Of a stretch of DNA of 64,000 nt, positions 1-8,008 are shown piece by piece; positions within the stretch are counted from its first letter, which is position 1, and each line of letters starts with the position of its first letter. The stretch covers positions 62,001-126,000 of the forward strand of contig JAICWP010000007.1 in NCBI GenBank assembly GCA_025934735.1, given 5' to 3'. The position numbers were made by a program, and so were the translations under genes. This DNA comes from Terriglobales bacterium. Lineage in GTDB: Bacteria; Acidobacteriota; Terriglobia; Terriglobales; Acidobacteriaceae. The notes below the pieces were generated by a model. It had not been told where the DNA came from. It saw only the letters and a list, made by a program, of their open reading frames with translations, and did no database searches.

Positions 1-542
1 GCGCTGCCTTCAAGTAACGCTTTAACTTCTGAATCGTGCGGGAAATTGAGTTCCCAGGCTGAAGTGGCGGTGAGCGCCGCGTTCCACGAGGCCAGGTGAA
101 CGCCCTCGGGCACCGCAAAATCCTTGGTCACCATGGGACCGTGGAAGGTAACCAGGCCGGCCCTAGTGAACCAGGTGAGCAGCGTGGTGATGTCGCTGTA
201 GCCGATGAAGATCTTGGGGTGACGCCGAAGCTTGGCGAGATCCAATTCCTGCAGCAGGTAATTGGTGCCATACCCGCCGCGGGCGCACACGATGGCGCGA
301 ATTTCGTCGCGCTCGAACATTTCTTCCAGCTCGCGGGCGCGGCGGCGCACGGAACCAGAGAAATAGAGGTCGCGGTCGAGGATGGAATCCTTGTAGAAGG
401 GTTCATAGCCCAACCGGCGCAGGCCGTTGCAGCCGGCCTGCAGCAGCTCGCGCTTGATGGGGCTGCCGGGCGCAACGATGCCCACTCTGTCCCCGGCACG
501 CAGCGCCGGAGGCTTGAGGCGCGAGTTGGATGAGCTGGCCAT
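1..542 (-). CDS. LD-carboxypeptidase (peptidase S66), 3' end cut by window edge
   Basis: Muramoyltetrapeptide (LD-) carboxypeptidase that trims the terminal D-Ala from the peptidoglycan stem peptide during murein recycling. About 180 residues are present, starting at the ATG at 542-540 (MASSSNSRLKPPALRAGDRV) and running off the left edge. The N-terminal S66 fold is clear: 'RVGIVAPGSP' near residue 19, 'CARGGYGTNYLL' near 86, and the nucleophile motif 'IGYSDIT' with the catalytic Ser at about 116, followed by 'FHGPMV'. The C-terminal domain with the catalytic Glu and His is outside the window. The gene begins three bases after the dapF stop, so the two are very probably co-transcribed, which fits a shared meso-diaminopimelate peptidoglycan context. 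Confidence 0.9.
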   Translation of the reverse strand, partial: MASSSNSRLKPPALRAGDRVGIVAPGSPIKRELLQAGCNGLRRLGYEPFYKDSILDRDLYFSGSVRRRARELEEMFERDEIRAIVCARGGYGTNYLLQELDLAKLRRHPKIFIGYSDITTLLTWFTRAGLVTFHGPMVTKDFAVPEGVHLASWNAALTATSAWELNFPHDSEVKALLEGS

Positions 543-545
543 CGC

Positions 546-1337
546 TTAAAGAAAAAACTCGCCCTGGGCGACCAGGCGCGCGGGGCCTAGCAGAAAAACA
601 CGCTCCTCCCAGCGCACGGTTTGAACCCCGCCCGGCGTGTGAACCTTCACCGGAGACTGCACCCGCTTGGCGGCAATGGAAGCCACCGCAGCAGCGCAGG
701 AACCGGTGCCCGAGGACTGCGTTTCGCCGACGCCACGCTCAAAGAAGCGCGCGTGGATATCGCTATTCTTGCTGGTCGTTACAAGTTCAACATTAATGCC
801 GTACTTGAAATCATGGTGCTTGCCGATTTCGGCCGCTTCCGCCTGCCATCCTGGACCAAATTCTTTCACAAAGACAACAAAGTGCGGGTTGCCCATTGAA
901 ACCGGAATACCGCGCACCTCGCCAAAGGCCAGCTTGATGGGAAACTCATCGCCGACCTGGGGCTCGCCCATGTCGGTTTCAAATTCAAAGTCCACGCCGT
1001 TGCGGCGAACCAGGGTGCAGGTTTTGACGCCGGCGCCGGTGCGCACCACCAGCTTTTCCCTGCCCTGCTCGGAGGCCAGGTAGGCGGCCACGCAGCGGGT
1101 ACCGTTGCCGGAAATTTCCGCTTCGGAGCCGTCCGCATTAAAAAGCCGGGCGCGGATGTCAGCGTCAGTGGCAGGAAATAGCCACTCCACGCCATCAGCG
1201 CCGATGCCGTGGTGGCGATCGCACATGCGGCGGCTCACCGCCTCCAGGTCAGGGCGAGCGTGCAGACCGTCCACGATGAGGAAATCGTTTCCGCAGGCGC
1301 TGGCCTTAACAAAGGGAATGGCGGGAGCAGAAGTCAT
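546..1337 (-). CDS. dapF: Diaminopimelate epimerase homologue with both catalytic Cys replaced by Ser
   Basis: DapF interconverts LL- and meso-diaminopimelate for lysine and peptidoglycan synthesis. The 263-residue product has normal family length and architecture: 'SACGNDFLIVDG' (14-24), 'NADGSEAEISGNGTRC' (68-82), 'SMGNPHFVVFV' (147-157) and 'ERGVGETQSSGTGSC' (200-214). In characterised DapF the two catalytic cysteines lie in 'CGNGxRC' and 'ETQACGSG'. Here they are Ser76 (TCC) and Ser209 (TCG), read directly from the bases, while the neighbouring non-catalytic Cys82 and Cys214 remain. The gene overlaps the upstream mgtC-like gene by four bases (ATGA) and is followed after three bases by the LD-carboxypeptidase. 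Family membership is clear; whether it epimerises DAP by the standard two-thiol mechanism is open. Confidence 0.88.
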   Translation of the reverse strand: MTSAPAIPFVKASACGNDFLIVDGLHARPDLEAVSRRMCDRHHGIGADGVEWLFPATDADIRARLFNADGSEAEISGNGTRCVAAYLASEQGREKLVVRTGAGVKTCTLVRRNGVDFEFETDMGEPQVGDEFPIKLAFGEVRGIPVSMGNPHFVVFVKEFGPGWQAEAAEIGKHHDFKYGINVELVTTSKNSDIHARFFERGVGETQSSGTGSCAAAVASIAAKRVQSPVKVHTPGGVQTVRWEERVFLLGPARLVAQGEFFL

Positions 1338-2038
1338 TCGCCCTCAGCCTGGCCCAGGGAATTAACGCTGCGCAACAAGGTGGATTGGCGCAAACGGGTG
1401 AGCAGCATTTGCTGCTCTTGGCGGGCGGCATCCACGGAAAATTGCACGCGCGAGTGACCGTTGATTTTGGCGATCTGAACTGAGGTCATGCCGAGCTGCT
1501 CATCCTGCAGGATGCGGTTAAGTTCGGTGATGGCAGTGTCAGCATCTTCGCCAATAACCTCGTAATTCACCAGCAGCGGCTTGAGCTGGAGGCGAGCTTC
1601 CATGCGGCCCAGGGTATAGAGGGCAAGCAGGGCGATCAGGGTCGCAAGGACAGCGGGCACATAGAGTCCGCCGCCCACGGCCATGCCAATCGCCGCCACC
1701 ACGAAGATAGTGGCCGCAGTGGTCAGGCCAACCACCGAGCCGCGCGAATGAAGGATAGAGCCAGCGCCGATGAAGCCGATGCCGGGAATGATTTGCGCGG
1801 CAATGCGGGTGTGGTCCCCGGAATATTCGCTGGCTAGTTCGAACGAAAGAATGGTGAATAGGGCCGAGCCGAGGCACATGAACATATTGGTGCGCAGGCC
1901 AGCAGGCTTGTGCTTGATCTCGCGCTCCAACCCGACAATGCCGCCCAGGATGGCCGCCAGCAGGAGGCGGACGACAGTCTGCCCCACCACAGGGGGGAAG
2001 CCCATCTTCGACACGAAGAGACGGTAGAGTTCGTCCAT
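1334..2038 (-). CDS. MgtC/SapB family membrane protein
   Basis: A 234-residue inner-membrane protein of the MgtC/SapB family, proteins linked to adaptation to low Mg2+ and to membrane-potential control in other bacteria. The N-terminal two-thirds carries several hydrophobic segments with the family signatures 'GGIVGLEREIKHKPAGLRTN' (34-53 region), 'IIPGIGFIGAGSIL' and 'VVGLTTAATIFVVAAIGMA'. The C-terminal part is a soluble ACT-like tail. I chose the ATG at 2038-2036 because homology begins at MDELYRLF; the open frame extends 43 residues further upstream but that stretch has no family likeness. It overlaps dapF by four bases and so is probably translationally coupled to it. Confidence 0.88.
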   Translation of the reverse strand: MDELYRLFVSKMGFPPVVGQTVVRLLLAAILGGIVGLEREIKHKPAGLRTNMFMCLGSALFTILSFELASEYSGDHTRIAAQIIPGIGFIGAGSILHSRGSVVGLTTAATIFVVAAIGMAVGGGLYVPAVLATLIALLALYTLGRMEARLQLKPLLVNYEVIGEDADTAITELNRILQDEQLGMTSVQIAKINGHSRVQFSVDAARQEQQMLLTRLRQSTLLRSVNSLGQAEGE

Positions 2039-2182
2039 TGCGCGAGTTGGCTGGATTTTAGCACCGCCGTCGGGCCGGGTGAGACACGAAGGGTAGCGGT
2101 AGAGGTACAGGCTCAGAAAGAAAGGCAAGCTTCGCTCGCCCGCACAGGCGAGGGCGCCTGAGTCCACAAAATCCGCGGCAGT

Positions 2183-3982
2183 TTATCGGCTGGGCAGCGC
2201 CGGCATTCCCGGATAGGGCGGGTGGGTGCCGAAAATGGTGGCGGCTGGCTGGCCTACGGTGTGGATGACGAGGAGTGAGGGATAGTGGTGCGCCTCGGCT
2301 GATTTCGTGACCTCGTCGTCGGCGAAGCCAATCGCGTAGTCGGCGTACTTGGCGGGATCTGCGAGGGCGCGCTGCCACATGCCTTCCTTGCCCCACACCT
2401 TGGGATCGCCGTGATTGCCTTCGTGGATGACGCGGCTGAGGTGGATGTCGGCATCCTGAAGCGCGCCTACGTGCCCGCCGATGTACATGAGCAGAGTGGA
2501 ATTGGGCGGCAGGAGGCGCAAGTACTCGGCCAGGCTGCGCTCAAATGCGATGCGGGTGCGGGCATTGGCGACCGCTTCCTTCAGGCATATGGGCTGGTTG
2601 TGCCAGGCAAAGCCGTAGCTGGCTGCGACGAAAGCAAAGGCGAGAACGGCAGCGGTAGCGCGCCAGCGGGGCTGGGGCACACGTTGCAAGGCCCAGTAAA
2701 GCCCGAGGGCAAGGAAGACGGCGAAGGCGGGCAGGAGCTGCAATCCGTAGCGAAGGTTATAAAAAGAGAACGGCCACCAGACCGGCATGAAGATCGGAAC
2801 GCCGCCGTAAGCAATAGACAATGCATAGAACGGGAGCGGGACCAGGAGAAGCAGCCAAGCACCGATGCGCCGGAAATAAACCAACAGGAGCACAACACCC
2901 AGGGCGGCCAGGGCAACCCAGGGTCTTTCTAGCGGCCCTTCGGTCATATCAAGTTCCGCAGATTTGATGAAGTAAATGGCCGCCGTGCCCAGGCGGTGAT
3001 AGCCGGGGTGGTGAGCTTCTCCGGGTTGGGAGGTGCGCTGCTCAATGCCGCGGGCGGAGTAGGGTCCGCGCGCAAAGTCCAGAGGATCGCCGAAGACAGC
3101 AGTGTTGTAAGTAAACCAGAAGGCCGGAACGATAATGATTAGTGCGCTGAAGATGAGTACAGCCCGGCGCAGGCGGGAGTGCGTCTGCGGGTCCGTGGCG
3201 GTGCGAGGCGGGCGCAGCAGAAGAATAAATACGAAGACGCAGAACACGCCCGCGGCAAACCAGCCGTCATAGCGAGTAAGCATGCTCAAGGCCAGGCAAA
3301 CGCCACACCAGATTAACGAAGCTCCCGCCTTAGCATGCTGGGCGGCGTCAGGCGAATAACGCTGGCGTACAAAGTCGGCGAGAAAGACCACCGCCCAGAT
3401 GAACAGCGCCAGGTAGAGACTTTCGGTCATGGCGGTAGCCTGCAGGTAGAGCAGGTTGGGATTCGCGGCGAAGATGACGGCGGCGAACCAGGGCGCCAGG
3501 CGAGTTCCCAGAGGGGGGAGAACCCTAGTTTCCTCGTCATTTTCGCGGGCCAAACGCTCACGAGAACGCCGGCGGGAAGCGGGCGCTGCAACCGAGAGTT
3601 CCATATCAGAAGCCGGAGCAACGCCGTCGCGAACCAGCCGGAAGATGCCAATCACCCCGGCGACGTAGGCAATCATGAAGGGCCAGGAGCCGCCAAACCC
3701 AGTCTGCCAGGACCAGTCGGAGAGGATGAACGGAATGATGAACAGGTGCGGCAGAGGCAGCCACACGGTGCCCAACTGCTTCAGGCCGGGGGTGCGTGAG
3801 TCGAAGACGCGGCGAGCGATGTTGATGTGAGCGACCGCGTCGCCATAGAGCAACACCTGGTCATGGCGGAAGTACCACAGGAACGCGATGAGCGAGGCAA
3901 AGCCGGCGATGTAGCCAACCAGAATGACGGTCCGCAAACGAGGATCGGACGCTGGAGCGAGAGTGCGGCGCGCGGCGGTCAT
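2183..3982 (-). CDS. Polytopic membrane glycosyltransferase-like protein (GT-C/GT39 type)
   Basis: A 599-residue membrane protein with about ten or more hydrophobic helices. The first loop after TM1 carries acidic residues ('LLYGDAVAHINIARRV', around 43-58), followed by 'GTVWLPLPHLFIIPF'. This is the layout of dolichyl-phosphate-mannose mannosyltransferase/GT39-like GT-C enzymes, which move sugars from polyprenyl-phosphate donors on the outer face of the membrane. A soluble C-terminal region of about 130 residues follows the last helix. A hydrophilic Arg/Glu-rich insert lies near residues 130-155. It overlaps the upstream PfkB kinase by four bases (ATGA), so is likely in the mtnP-kinase transcript. 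Donor, acceptor and substrate cannot be read from sequence. Confidence 0.7.
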   Translation of the reverse strand: MTAARRTLAPASDPRLRTVILVGYIAGFASLIAFLWYFRHDQVLLYGDAVAHINIARRVFDSRTPGLKQLGTVWLPLPHLFIIPFILSDWSWQTGFGGSWPFMIAYVAGVIGIFRLVRDGVAPASDMELSVAAPASRRRSRERLARENDEETRVLPPLGTRLAPWFAAVIFAANPNLLYLQATAMTESLYLALFIWAVVFLADFVRQRYSPDAAQHAKAGASLIWCGVCLALSMLTRYDGWFAAGVFCVFVFILLLRPPRTATDPQTHSRLRRAVLIFSALIIIVPAFWFTYNTAVFGDPLDFARGPYSARGIEQRTSQPGEAHHPGYHRLGTAAIYFIKSAELDMTEGPLERPWVALAALGVVLLLVYFRRIGAWLLLLVPLPFYALSIAYGGVPIFMPVWWPFSFYNLRYGLQLLPAFAVFLALGLYWALQRVPQPRWRATAAVLAFAFVAASYGFAWHNQPICLKEAVANARTRIAFERSLAEYLRLLPPNSTLLMYIGGHVGALQDADIHLSRVIHEGNHGDPKVWGKEGMWQRALADPAKYADYAIGFADDEVTKSAEAHHYPSLLVIHTVGQPAATIFGTHPPYPGMPALPSR

Positions 3983-4902
3983 TCCAGATGAGTGAGCTCG
4001 CGGAAAATCTGAAAGCGGGCGTCAATCTCCTCGCGAGTTAGGTTCTGCAGGCGCTCGGTGCCAAAGCGCTCGACGGCGAACGACCCCATCACGCTGCCAT
4101 AGAACATGGCGCGCTTAAGCACCTCGCGGTTGAGCTCGCCCTGGGAGGCAATGTAGCCCATGAATCCGCCGGCAAAGGAGTCGCCCGCCCCGGTGGGATC
4201 TACGACTTCCTCGATGGGCAGGGCGGGCGCCCGGAAAGGGTGGTGACCGATACCGAAGGCGCCTTCGCGAAAAAAGATGGTGGCGCCGTACTCGCCGTGT
4301 TTCATGACCAGCGCCTTGGGTCCCATGGCCAGCACTTTTTGCGCAGCGCGCGGCAGGTTGGTCTCCCCCGCCAGCGACTTGGCTTCAGCGTCGTTAATGA
4401 TCAGAACGTCAATCACCTTCAACGTTTCCAGCAGCTGCGGGTGAGTGTTGTTGATCCAGTAATTCATGGTGTCGCCGCCCACCAGACGGGCGCCGTTCAT
4501 CTGGTGACGGACATTTGATTGCAATGTGGGATCAATATTGCCCAGAAAGAGAAACTCGGAATCGCGATAATTACGGGGCAGTTCCGGGTCGAAGTTGGCA
4601 AAGACGTTGAGCTCGGTGGCGCGAGTTTTGGCTTCATTAACGTTGGCTCCATATTCGCCCGACCAGAAGAAAGTCTTGCCTGAGGTACGCTGCACGCCGG
4701 AAATATCAATACCGTGACGGCGGAGGACGTTTTCGTGCTCGGCCGTGAAGTCCTCGCCCACCACGCCTAACACGCCCACATCGGTGAAATAGCTGGCGGC
4801 GAGGCCGAAATAGGTAGCGGTGCCGCCCAGCAGCCGCTCCTTGGTGCCGTAACGCGTGGTAACCGTGTCGAAAGCGATGGACCCAACAGCAACAATACTC
4901 AT
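3979..4902 (-). CDS. PfkB family carbohydrate/nucleoside kinase
   Basis: A 307-residue ribokinase-fold kinase. The N-terminal 'AVGSIAFDTV' strand and 'LLGGTATYFGLAAS' substrate region are typical. The C-terminal PfkB signature 'DPTGAGDSFAGGFMGYIA' (about 236-253) supplies the anion hole and catalytic Asp in 'GAGD'. Its start codon directly follows the mtnP stop and it overlaps the downstream membrane protein by four bases, so the three form a tight transcript. Coupling to MTA phosphorylase suggests a role in salvage of a nucleoside or a methylthioribose-derived product, but the true substrate is not visible; adenosine, a pentose or a hexose are all possible. Confidence 0.85.
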   Translation of the reverse strand: MSIVAVGSIAFDTVTTRYGTKERLLGGTATYFGLAASYFTDVGVLGVVGEDFTAEHENVLRRHGIDISGVQRTSGKTFFWSGEYGANVNEAKTRATELNVFANFDPELPRNYRDSEFLFLGNIDPTLQSNVRHQMNGARLVGGDTMNYWINNTHPQLLETLKVIDVLIINDAEAKSLAGETNLPRAAQKVLAMGPKALVMKHGEYGATIFFREGAFGIGHHPFRAPALPIEEVVDPTGAGDSFAGGFMGYIASQGELNREVLKRAMFYGSVMGSFAVERFGTERLQNLTREEIDARFQIFRELTHLE

Positions 4903-5781
4903 CTAGGCTTGAGCTCCGTGGTCGAGATATTTGCCGAGAATCAGCTTGAGTTTTTCGCGGGTGGCAGAAGGAATCTTGTCACGCTCGGTAAGGATGGCGT
5001 GCTGCAGGGCGGCGCCGCACTTGCAGGAACGCTTGGCCGGGGTGGCGGCGACGGCAGCGCGAATCACTTTGCAGGCGTTCTCCGCGTTCTTGAGCAGGAC
5101 CGCGACCACCTGGTCCACAGTGACAGAGTCGTGATGCGGATGCCAGCAGTCGTAGTCGGTGACCATGGCGGCGGTGACGTAACAAATTTCCGCCTCGCGA
5201 GCCAGCCTGGCTTCCTGCAGGTTGGTCATGCCGATGACGTCCATGCCCCAACTGCGGTATACATTCGACTCGGCGCGGGTGGAGAACTGCGGGCCTTCCA
5301 TGCAGAGGTAAGTGCCGCCGCGTTTTCCGACCACGCCGGCATTGCCGCAGGCGGACTCCAGCACGCGCGACATCTCCGGGCAAACCGGATCAGCCAGCGC
5401 CACATGAGCCACCACACCCTCGCCAAAAAAAGTATCCACGCGGTGGCGCGTGCGGTCGAAGAACTGATCGGGGATAACGAACTCCATAGGCTTGTGCTCT
5501 TCCTTCAGAGAGCCCACGGCGGAGACAGAGATGATGCGGTCCACGCCGAGCTGGCGAAAGCCGTAGATATTGGCGCGGAAGTTGAGCTCGGTCGGCAGGA
5601 TACGGTGGCCGCGGCCGTGGCGGGCGAGGAAAGCCACGCTCTTGCCTTCCAGAATGCCGCTGACATAAGCGTCGGAGGGATCACCAAACGGGGTCTGAAG
5701 GCGGACTTCCCGAATATCCGTCAGGCCGGGCATGGAGTAGAGGCCACTACCGCCGATAATGCCAATCTGGGCTTCCGCCAA
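4903..5781 (-). CDS. mtnP: S-methyl-5'-thioadenosine phosphorylase
   Basis: MtnP cleaves methylthioadenosine with phosphate to adenine and 5-methylthioribose-1-phosphate, the first step of methionine salvage. The 292-residue protein has all the MTAP-type PNP family blocks: 'IGIIGGSGLYSMPGL' at the N terminus, 'TPFGDPSDA', the phosphate-binding 'LARHGRGHRI' (53-62), 'CMEGPQFSTRAES' and 'AAMVTDYDCWHPHHDSV'. It has a C-terminal extension with a CxC pair ('KRSCKCGAAL'). The start is TTG at 5781-5779, chosen because a strong AAGGAGG lies four bases upstream and no ATG is available in frame. It heads the mtnP-kinase-GT39 run. Confidence 0.93.
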   Translation of the reverse strand: MAEAQIGIIGGSGLYSMPGLTDIREVRLQTPFGDPSDAYVSGILEGKSVAFLARHGRGHRILPTELNFRANIYGFRQLGVDRIISVSAVGSLKEEHKPMEFVIPDQFFDRTRHRVDTFFGEGVVAHVALADPVCPEMSRVLESACGNAGVVGKRGGTYLCMEGPQFSTRAESNVYRSWGMDVIGMTNLQEARLAREAEICYVTAAMVTDYDCWHPHHDSVTVDQVVAVLLKNAENACKVIRAAVAATPAKRSCKCGAALQHAILTERDKIPSATREKLKLILGKYLDHGAQA

Positions 5782-6132
5782 ACTTCCTCCTTCAGGGTTA
5801 AGGCAAACTGCGGATTATAAATTATGGGCCAGGCGCAGCTCGGGCGCGAGTTGGCGGGCCACATAGCCGGATAAAAGCACCACAAGAGGTACCCCGCAAA
5901 GCACTGAAAAATGGCTGGTTCCAGAACCCAATGACGCCTATATACCGCTCTGGATGCGGATTTCCGCTGCTTGCGATTGCCAGCCCACCCCCTCATCTCC
6001 AGCTTCATCCTAAATAGCGTCCCAATTCCTGCTTGGCATTACGGGGAACGACTGTTTCTCGGCGCCTGGTGACAAGGCGAAGGTGCCTGGACAAAAAAAA
6101 GGGGACAGGAACGGATTGGAGGATTAGGACCC
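5782..6132. other. 351-bp divergent intergenic region between mtnP and the outer-membrane protein gene
   Basis: No supported gene. The left end holds the mtnP ribosome binding site (AAGGAGG on the minus strand, about 5785-5791) and a minus-strand TATAAT at 5819-5814, which would start mtnP transcription near 5807; no good -35 hexamer is visible. The right end holds an A8 run (6092-6099) and the GGAGGA ribosome binding site of the plus-strand gene. The middle (about 5840-6080) shows no structure I can name. Confidence 0.5.
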
Positions 6133-6717
6133 ATGAAACGGATTTTAGGACTGCTTGTCGTCCTGGCGATGATGGCCGCGGTGCCGGCGCTCTATGCGCA
6201 GGAGGAACGTGGAGAGGTGGGTGTATTCGGTGACTTTACCCGGCTGGGCCCGGCAGGCAACACCAACTTCACCGGCCTCGGCGGGCGCCTGGGATTCAAC
6301 GTGAACAACCACCTGCAATTTGAAGGAGATATCGGATACGACTTCGCCAAGAACTTCACCAATACAAGCACGAATGGCTTGAGCACGTCGTTCGGAACTT
6401 CGAACCTGCGGTTGTTGCGCGGGCTGTTCGGACCCAAGATCCAGACCGGAGTGGGGCCGGTAAAGGCATACCTGGTGCTGAAAGGCGGGTTCCTGAACTT
6501 CGGCGTTTCGCACAGCGGAGCGGCCATGGGGTTCACTAACTCGTTTGGCGGCGTTCTGAACGGCGACACCAACGGGGTGTTCTATCCCGGCGCAGGCGTC
6601 GAATTCTTTATCGGCCACGTATTCGGGCTGCGTGCCGAAGCCGGCGACATGATGTACTTCGACAATGGCGCCAACCACAATCTGAACGTGACCTTCGGGC
6701 CTACCTTCCGCTTCTAA
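6133..6717 (+). CDS. Outer-membrane beta-barrel protein
   Basis: A 194-residue exported protein. It begins with a classical signal peptide (MKRILGLLVVLAMMAAVPALYA, cleavage after 'YAQ'). The rest alternates short amphipathic strands typical of an eight-stranded OmpA-like/OprF-like barrel: 'GEVGVFGDFTRLG', 'GGRLGFNVNNHLQFEGDIGY', 'VKAYLVLKGGFLNFGV', ending with the aromatic C terminus 'VTFGPTFRF' recognised by the BAM machinery. A GGAGGA ribosome binding site sits eight bases before the ATG. The gene stands alone and is followed by a strong intrinsic terminator. Specific function unknown; such small barrels are often structural or adhesive. Confidence 0.8.
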   Translation: MKRILGLLVVLAMMAAVPALYAQEERGEVGVFGDFTRLGPAGNTNFTGLGGRLGFNVNNHLQFEGDIGYDFAKNFTNTSTNGLSTSFGTSNLRLLRGLFGPKIQTGVGPVKAYLVLKGGFLNFGVSHSGAAMGFTNSFGGVLNGDTNGVFYPGAGVEFFIGHVFGLRAEAGDMMYFDNGANHNLNVTFGPTFRF

Positions 6718-6752
6718 ATCGTGGGCGGGTAACTCAGGCACGTAAGTTCATA

Positions 6753-6783
6753 CGGCGCCCCGTTCGGGGCGCCGTCTTTTTTT
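6753..6783 (+). terminator. Intrinsic terminator after the outer-membrane protein gene
   Basis: Perfect nine-base stem CGGCGCCCC/GGGGCGCCG (6753-6761 with 6766-6774), loop GTTC, followed by the T-rich tract 6775-6783. It begins 35 bases after the stop of the barrel gene and isolates it from the VWA gene. Confidence 0.92.
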
Positions 6784-6865
6784 CTGGCGTTTTCCACGTA
6801 CGCAAGCTGCAGGCCCGTGCTACCATCGCGCTCGCGGCGTTCCCCCTCCGTCGCTTCGTGTGCGC

Positions 6866-7903
6866 ATGGGCAACTTCCTACTTCTTCTTTCGCTGCTGGC
6901 AGCCGCGCGGAAATGGTTTTGGGTGCCTCTTCTGCTGGCTGCAGTTGTGGTTTCTCCAGTCCCAGCACGGTCGCAAGCCGGTGGCGAGGTGCATATTACG
7001 CCGGCAAAGAAGGTTCCGCCGGTTACGGCGCGACAGAGCGTCGAAACTGGCGACCTGAATGTACACAGCAAACCGTTTCGTGCGGATGTGGATCTGGTCC
7101 TGGTGCCGGTATCGGTAACCGATTACATGAACCGGCCGGTAATGGGACTCAGCAGGGGCGACTTCGCGTTATATGAAGATGGCAGCCGGCAGCAGATTCG
7201 TTCCTTCTGGAGCGACGATTCGCCTATATCAGTCGGAGTCATTCTGGATCTCAGCAAGAGCATGAGCAACAAGCTGGACCTGGCACGGGAGGCGCTGGGG
7301 AAGTTCTTTGAACTGGGAAACCTGGAAGACGATTATTTCGTGATCACCTTCGCCGATCGGCCGGAGGTGCTCGCGGATGCCACCCAATCCATCGGCTCCA
7401 TCCAGGCGAGGCTGGCAGACGCGGTGGCCGGAGGGCACACGGCGCTGCTGGATGCGATTTATCTGGGGGAGGCTAAACTGCGCCACGCGCGCTACAAACG
7501 GCGCGCCCTGCTGATTATTTCCGATGGCGGCGACAACCGCAGCCGCTTTACCGCCAGTGAATTAAAAGGCATGGTCGAGGAGCAGGATGCAACCTTGTAT
7601 GCTATCGGCCTCTTCGACCGGGTGTTCAAGACACCGGAGGAGTGGGCGGGCAAACGCCTGCTGACACACCTTACGGAGGCCACCGGCGGCCGTACCGTTT
7701 CTTTGAACAATCCTAAAGAGCTGCCGCAGGCGGCGGCGGAGATCAGCCTGGAAATGCGCAACCAATACGTGATCGGTTACCGGCCGAGCAATGTGGTCCG
7801 CAATGGGAAGTGGCGAAAAATCAAAGTACGAGTGAATCTGCCGGCCAAAACCGCGCAAATGCAGGTGTACTCCAAGAGCGGGTACAGGGCGCCGCTGGAG
7901 TGA
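6866..7903 (+). CDS. VWFA-related (acidobacterial type) exported protein
   Basis: A 345-residue exported protein carrying a von Willebrand factor A domain of the type described as VWFA-related acidobacterial domain. The N terminus has a long hydrophobic signal/anchor (to about residue 37, 'PVPARSQA'). The pre-domain 'VLVPVSVTDYMNRPVMGLSRGDFALYEDG' block and the MIDAS motif 'DLSKSMSNK' (D-x-S-x-S) are intact, with later 'LLIISDGGDN' and the ending 'RNQYVIGYRP'. The metal site suggests protein-protein adhesion. The open frame also has a GTG six bases upstream (6860); I prefer the ATG at 6866, though neither start has a clear ribosome binding site. Partners are not encoded nearby. Confidence 0.85.
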   Translation: MGNFLLLLSLLAAARKWFWVPLLLAAVVVSPVPARSQAGGEVHITPAKKVPPVTARQSVETGDLNVHSKPFRADVDLVLVPVSVTDYMNRPVMGLSRGDFALYEDGSRQQIRSFWSDDSPISVGVILDLSKSMSNKLDLAREALGKFFELGNLEDDYFVITFADRPEVLADATQSIGSIQARLADAVAGGHTALLDAIYLGEAKLRHARYKRRALLIISDGGDNRSRFTASELKGMVEEQDATLYAIGLFDRVFKTPEEWAGKRLLTHLTEATGGRTVSLNNPKELPQAAAEISLEMRNQYVIGYRPSNVVRNGKWRKIKVRVNLPAKTAQMQVYSKSGYRAPLE

Positions 7904-7935
7904 CACGGGCCTTACCGGATGCCCACGTATGCGAA

Positions 7936-7966
7936 TTCTTCGGGCCTGAAGGCCCTCAGGATGACA
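7936..7966 (-). repeat. Dispersed GTCATCCTGAG-type repeat, copy 1
   Basis: On the minus strand this reads GTCATCCTGAG followed by the small hairpin GGCCTTCAGGCC and then GAAGAAT. The same head (GTCATC[C/T]TGAG) and tail (GAAG[G/A]A) flank a different hairpin at 9720-9775, and a degraded head occurs at 27130-27150. It lies in the intergenic space between convergent genes. Confidence 0.6.
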
Positions 7967-8008
7967 TTTTAATTCATCCGCAAAACTCGGGGTTGGTGCG
8001 CCGCGAAA

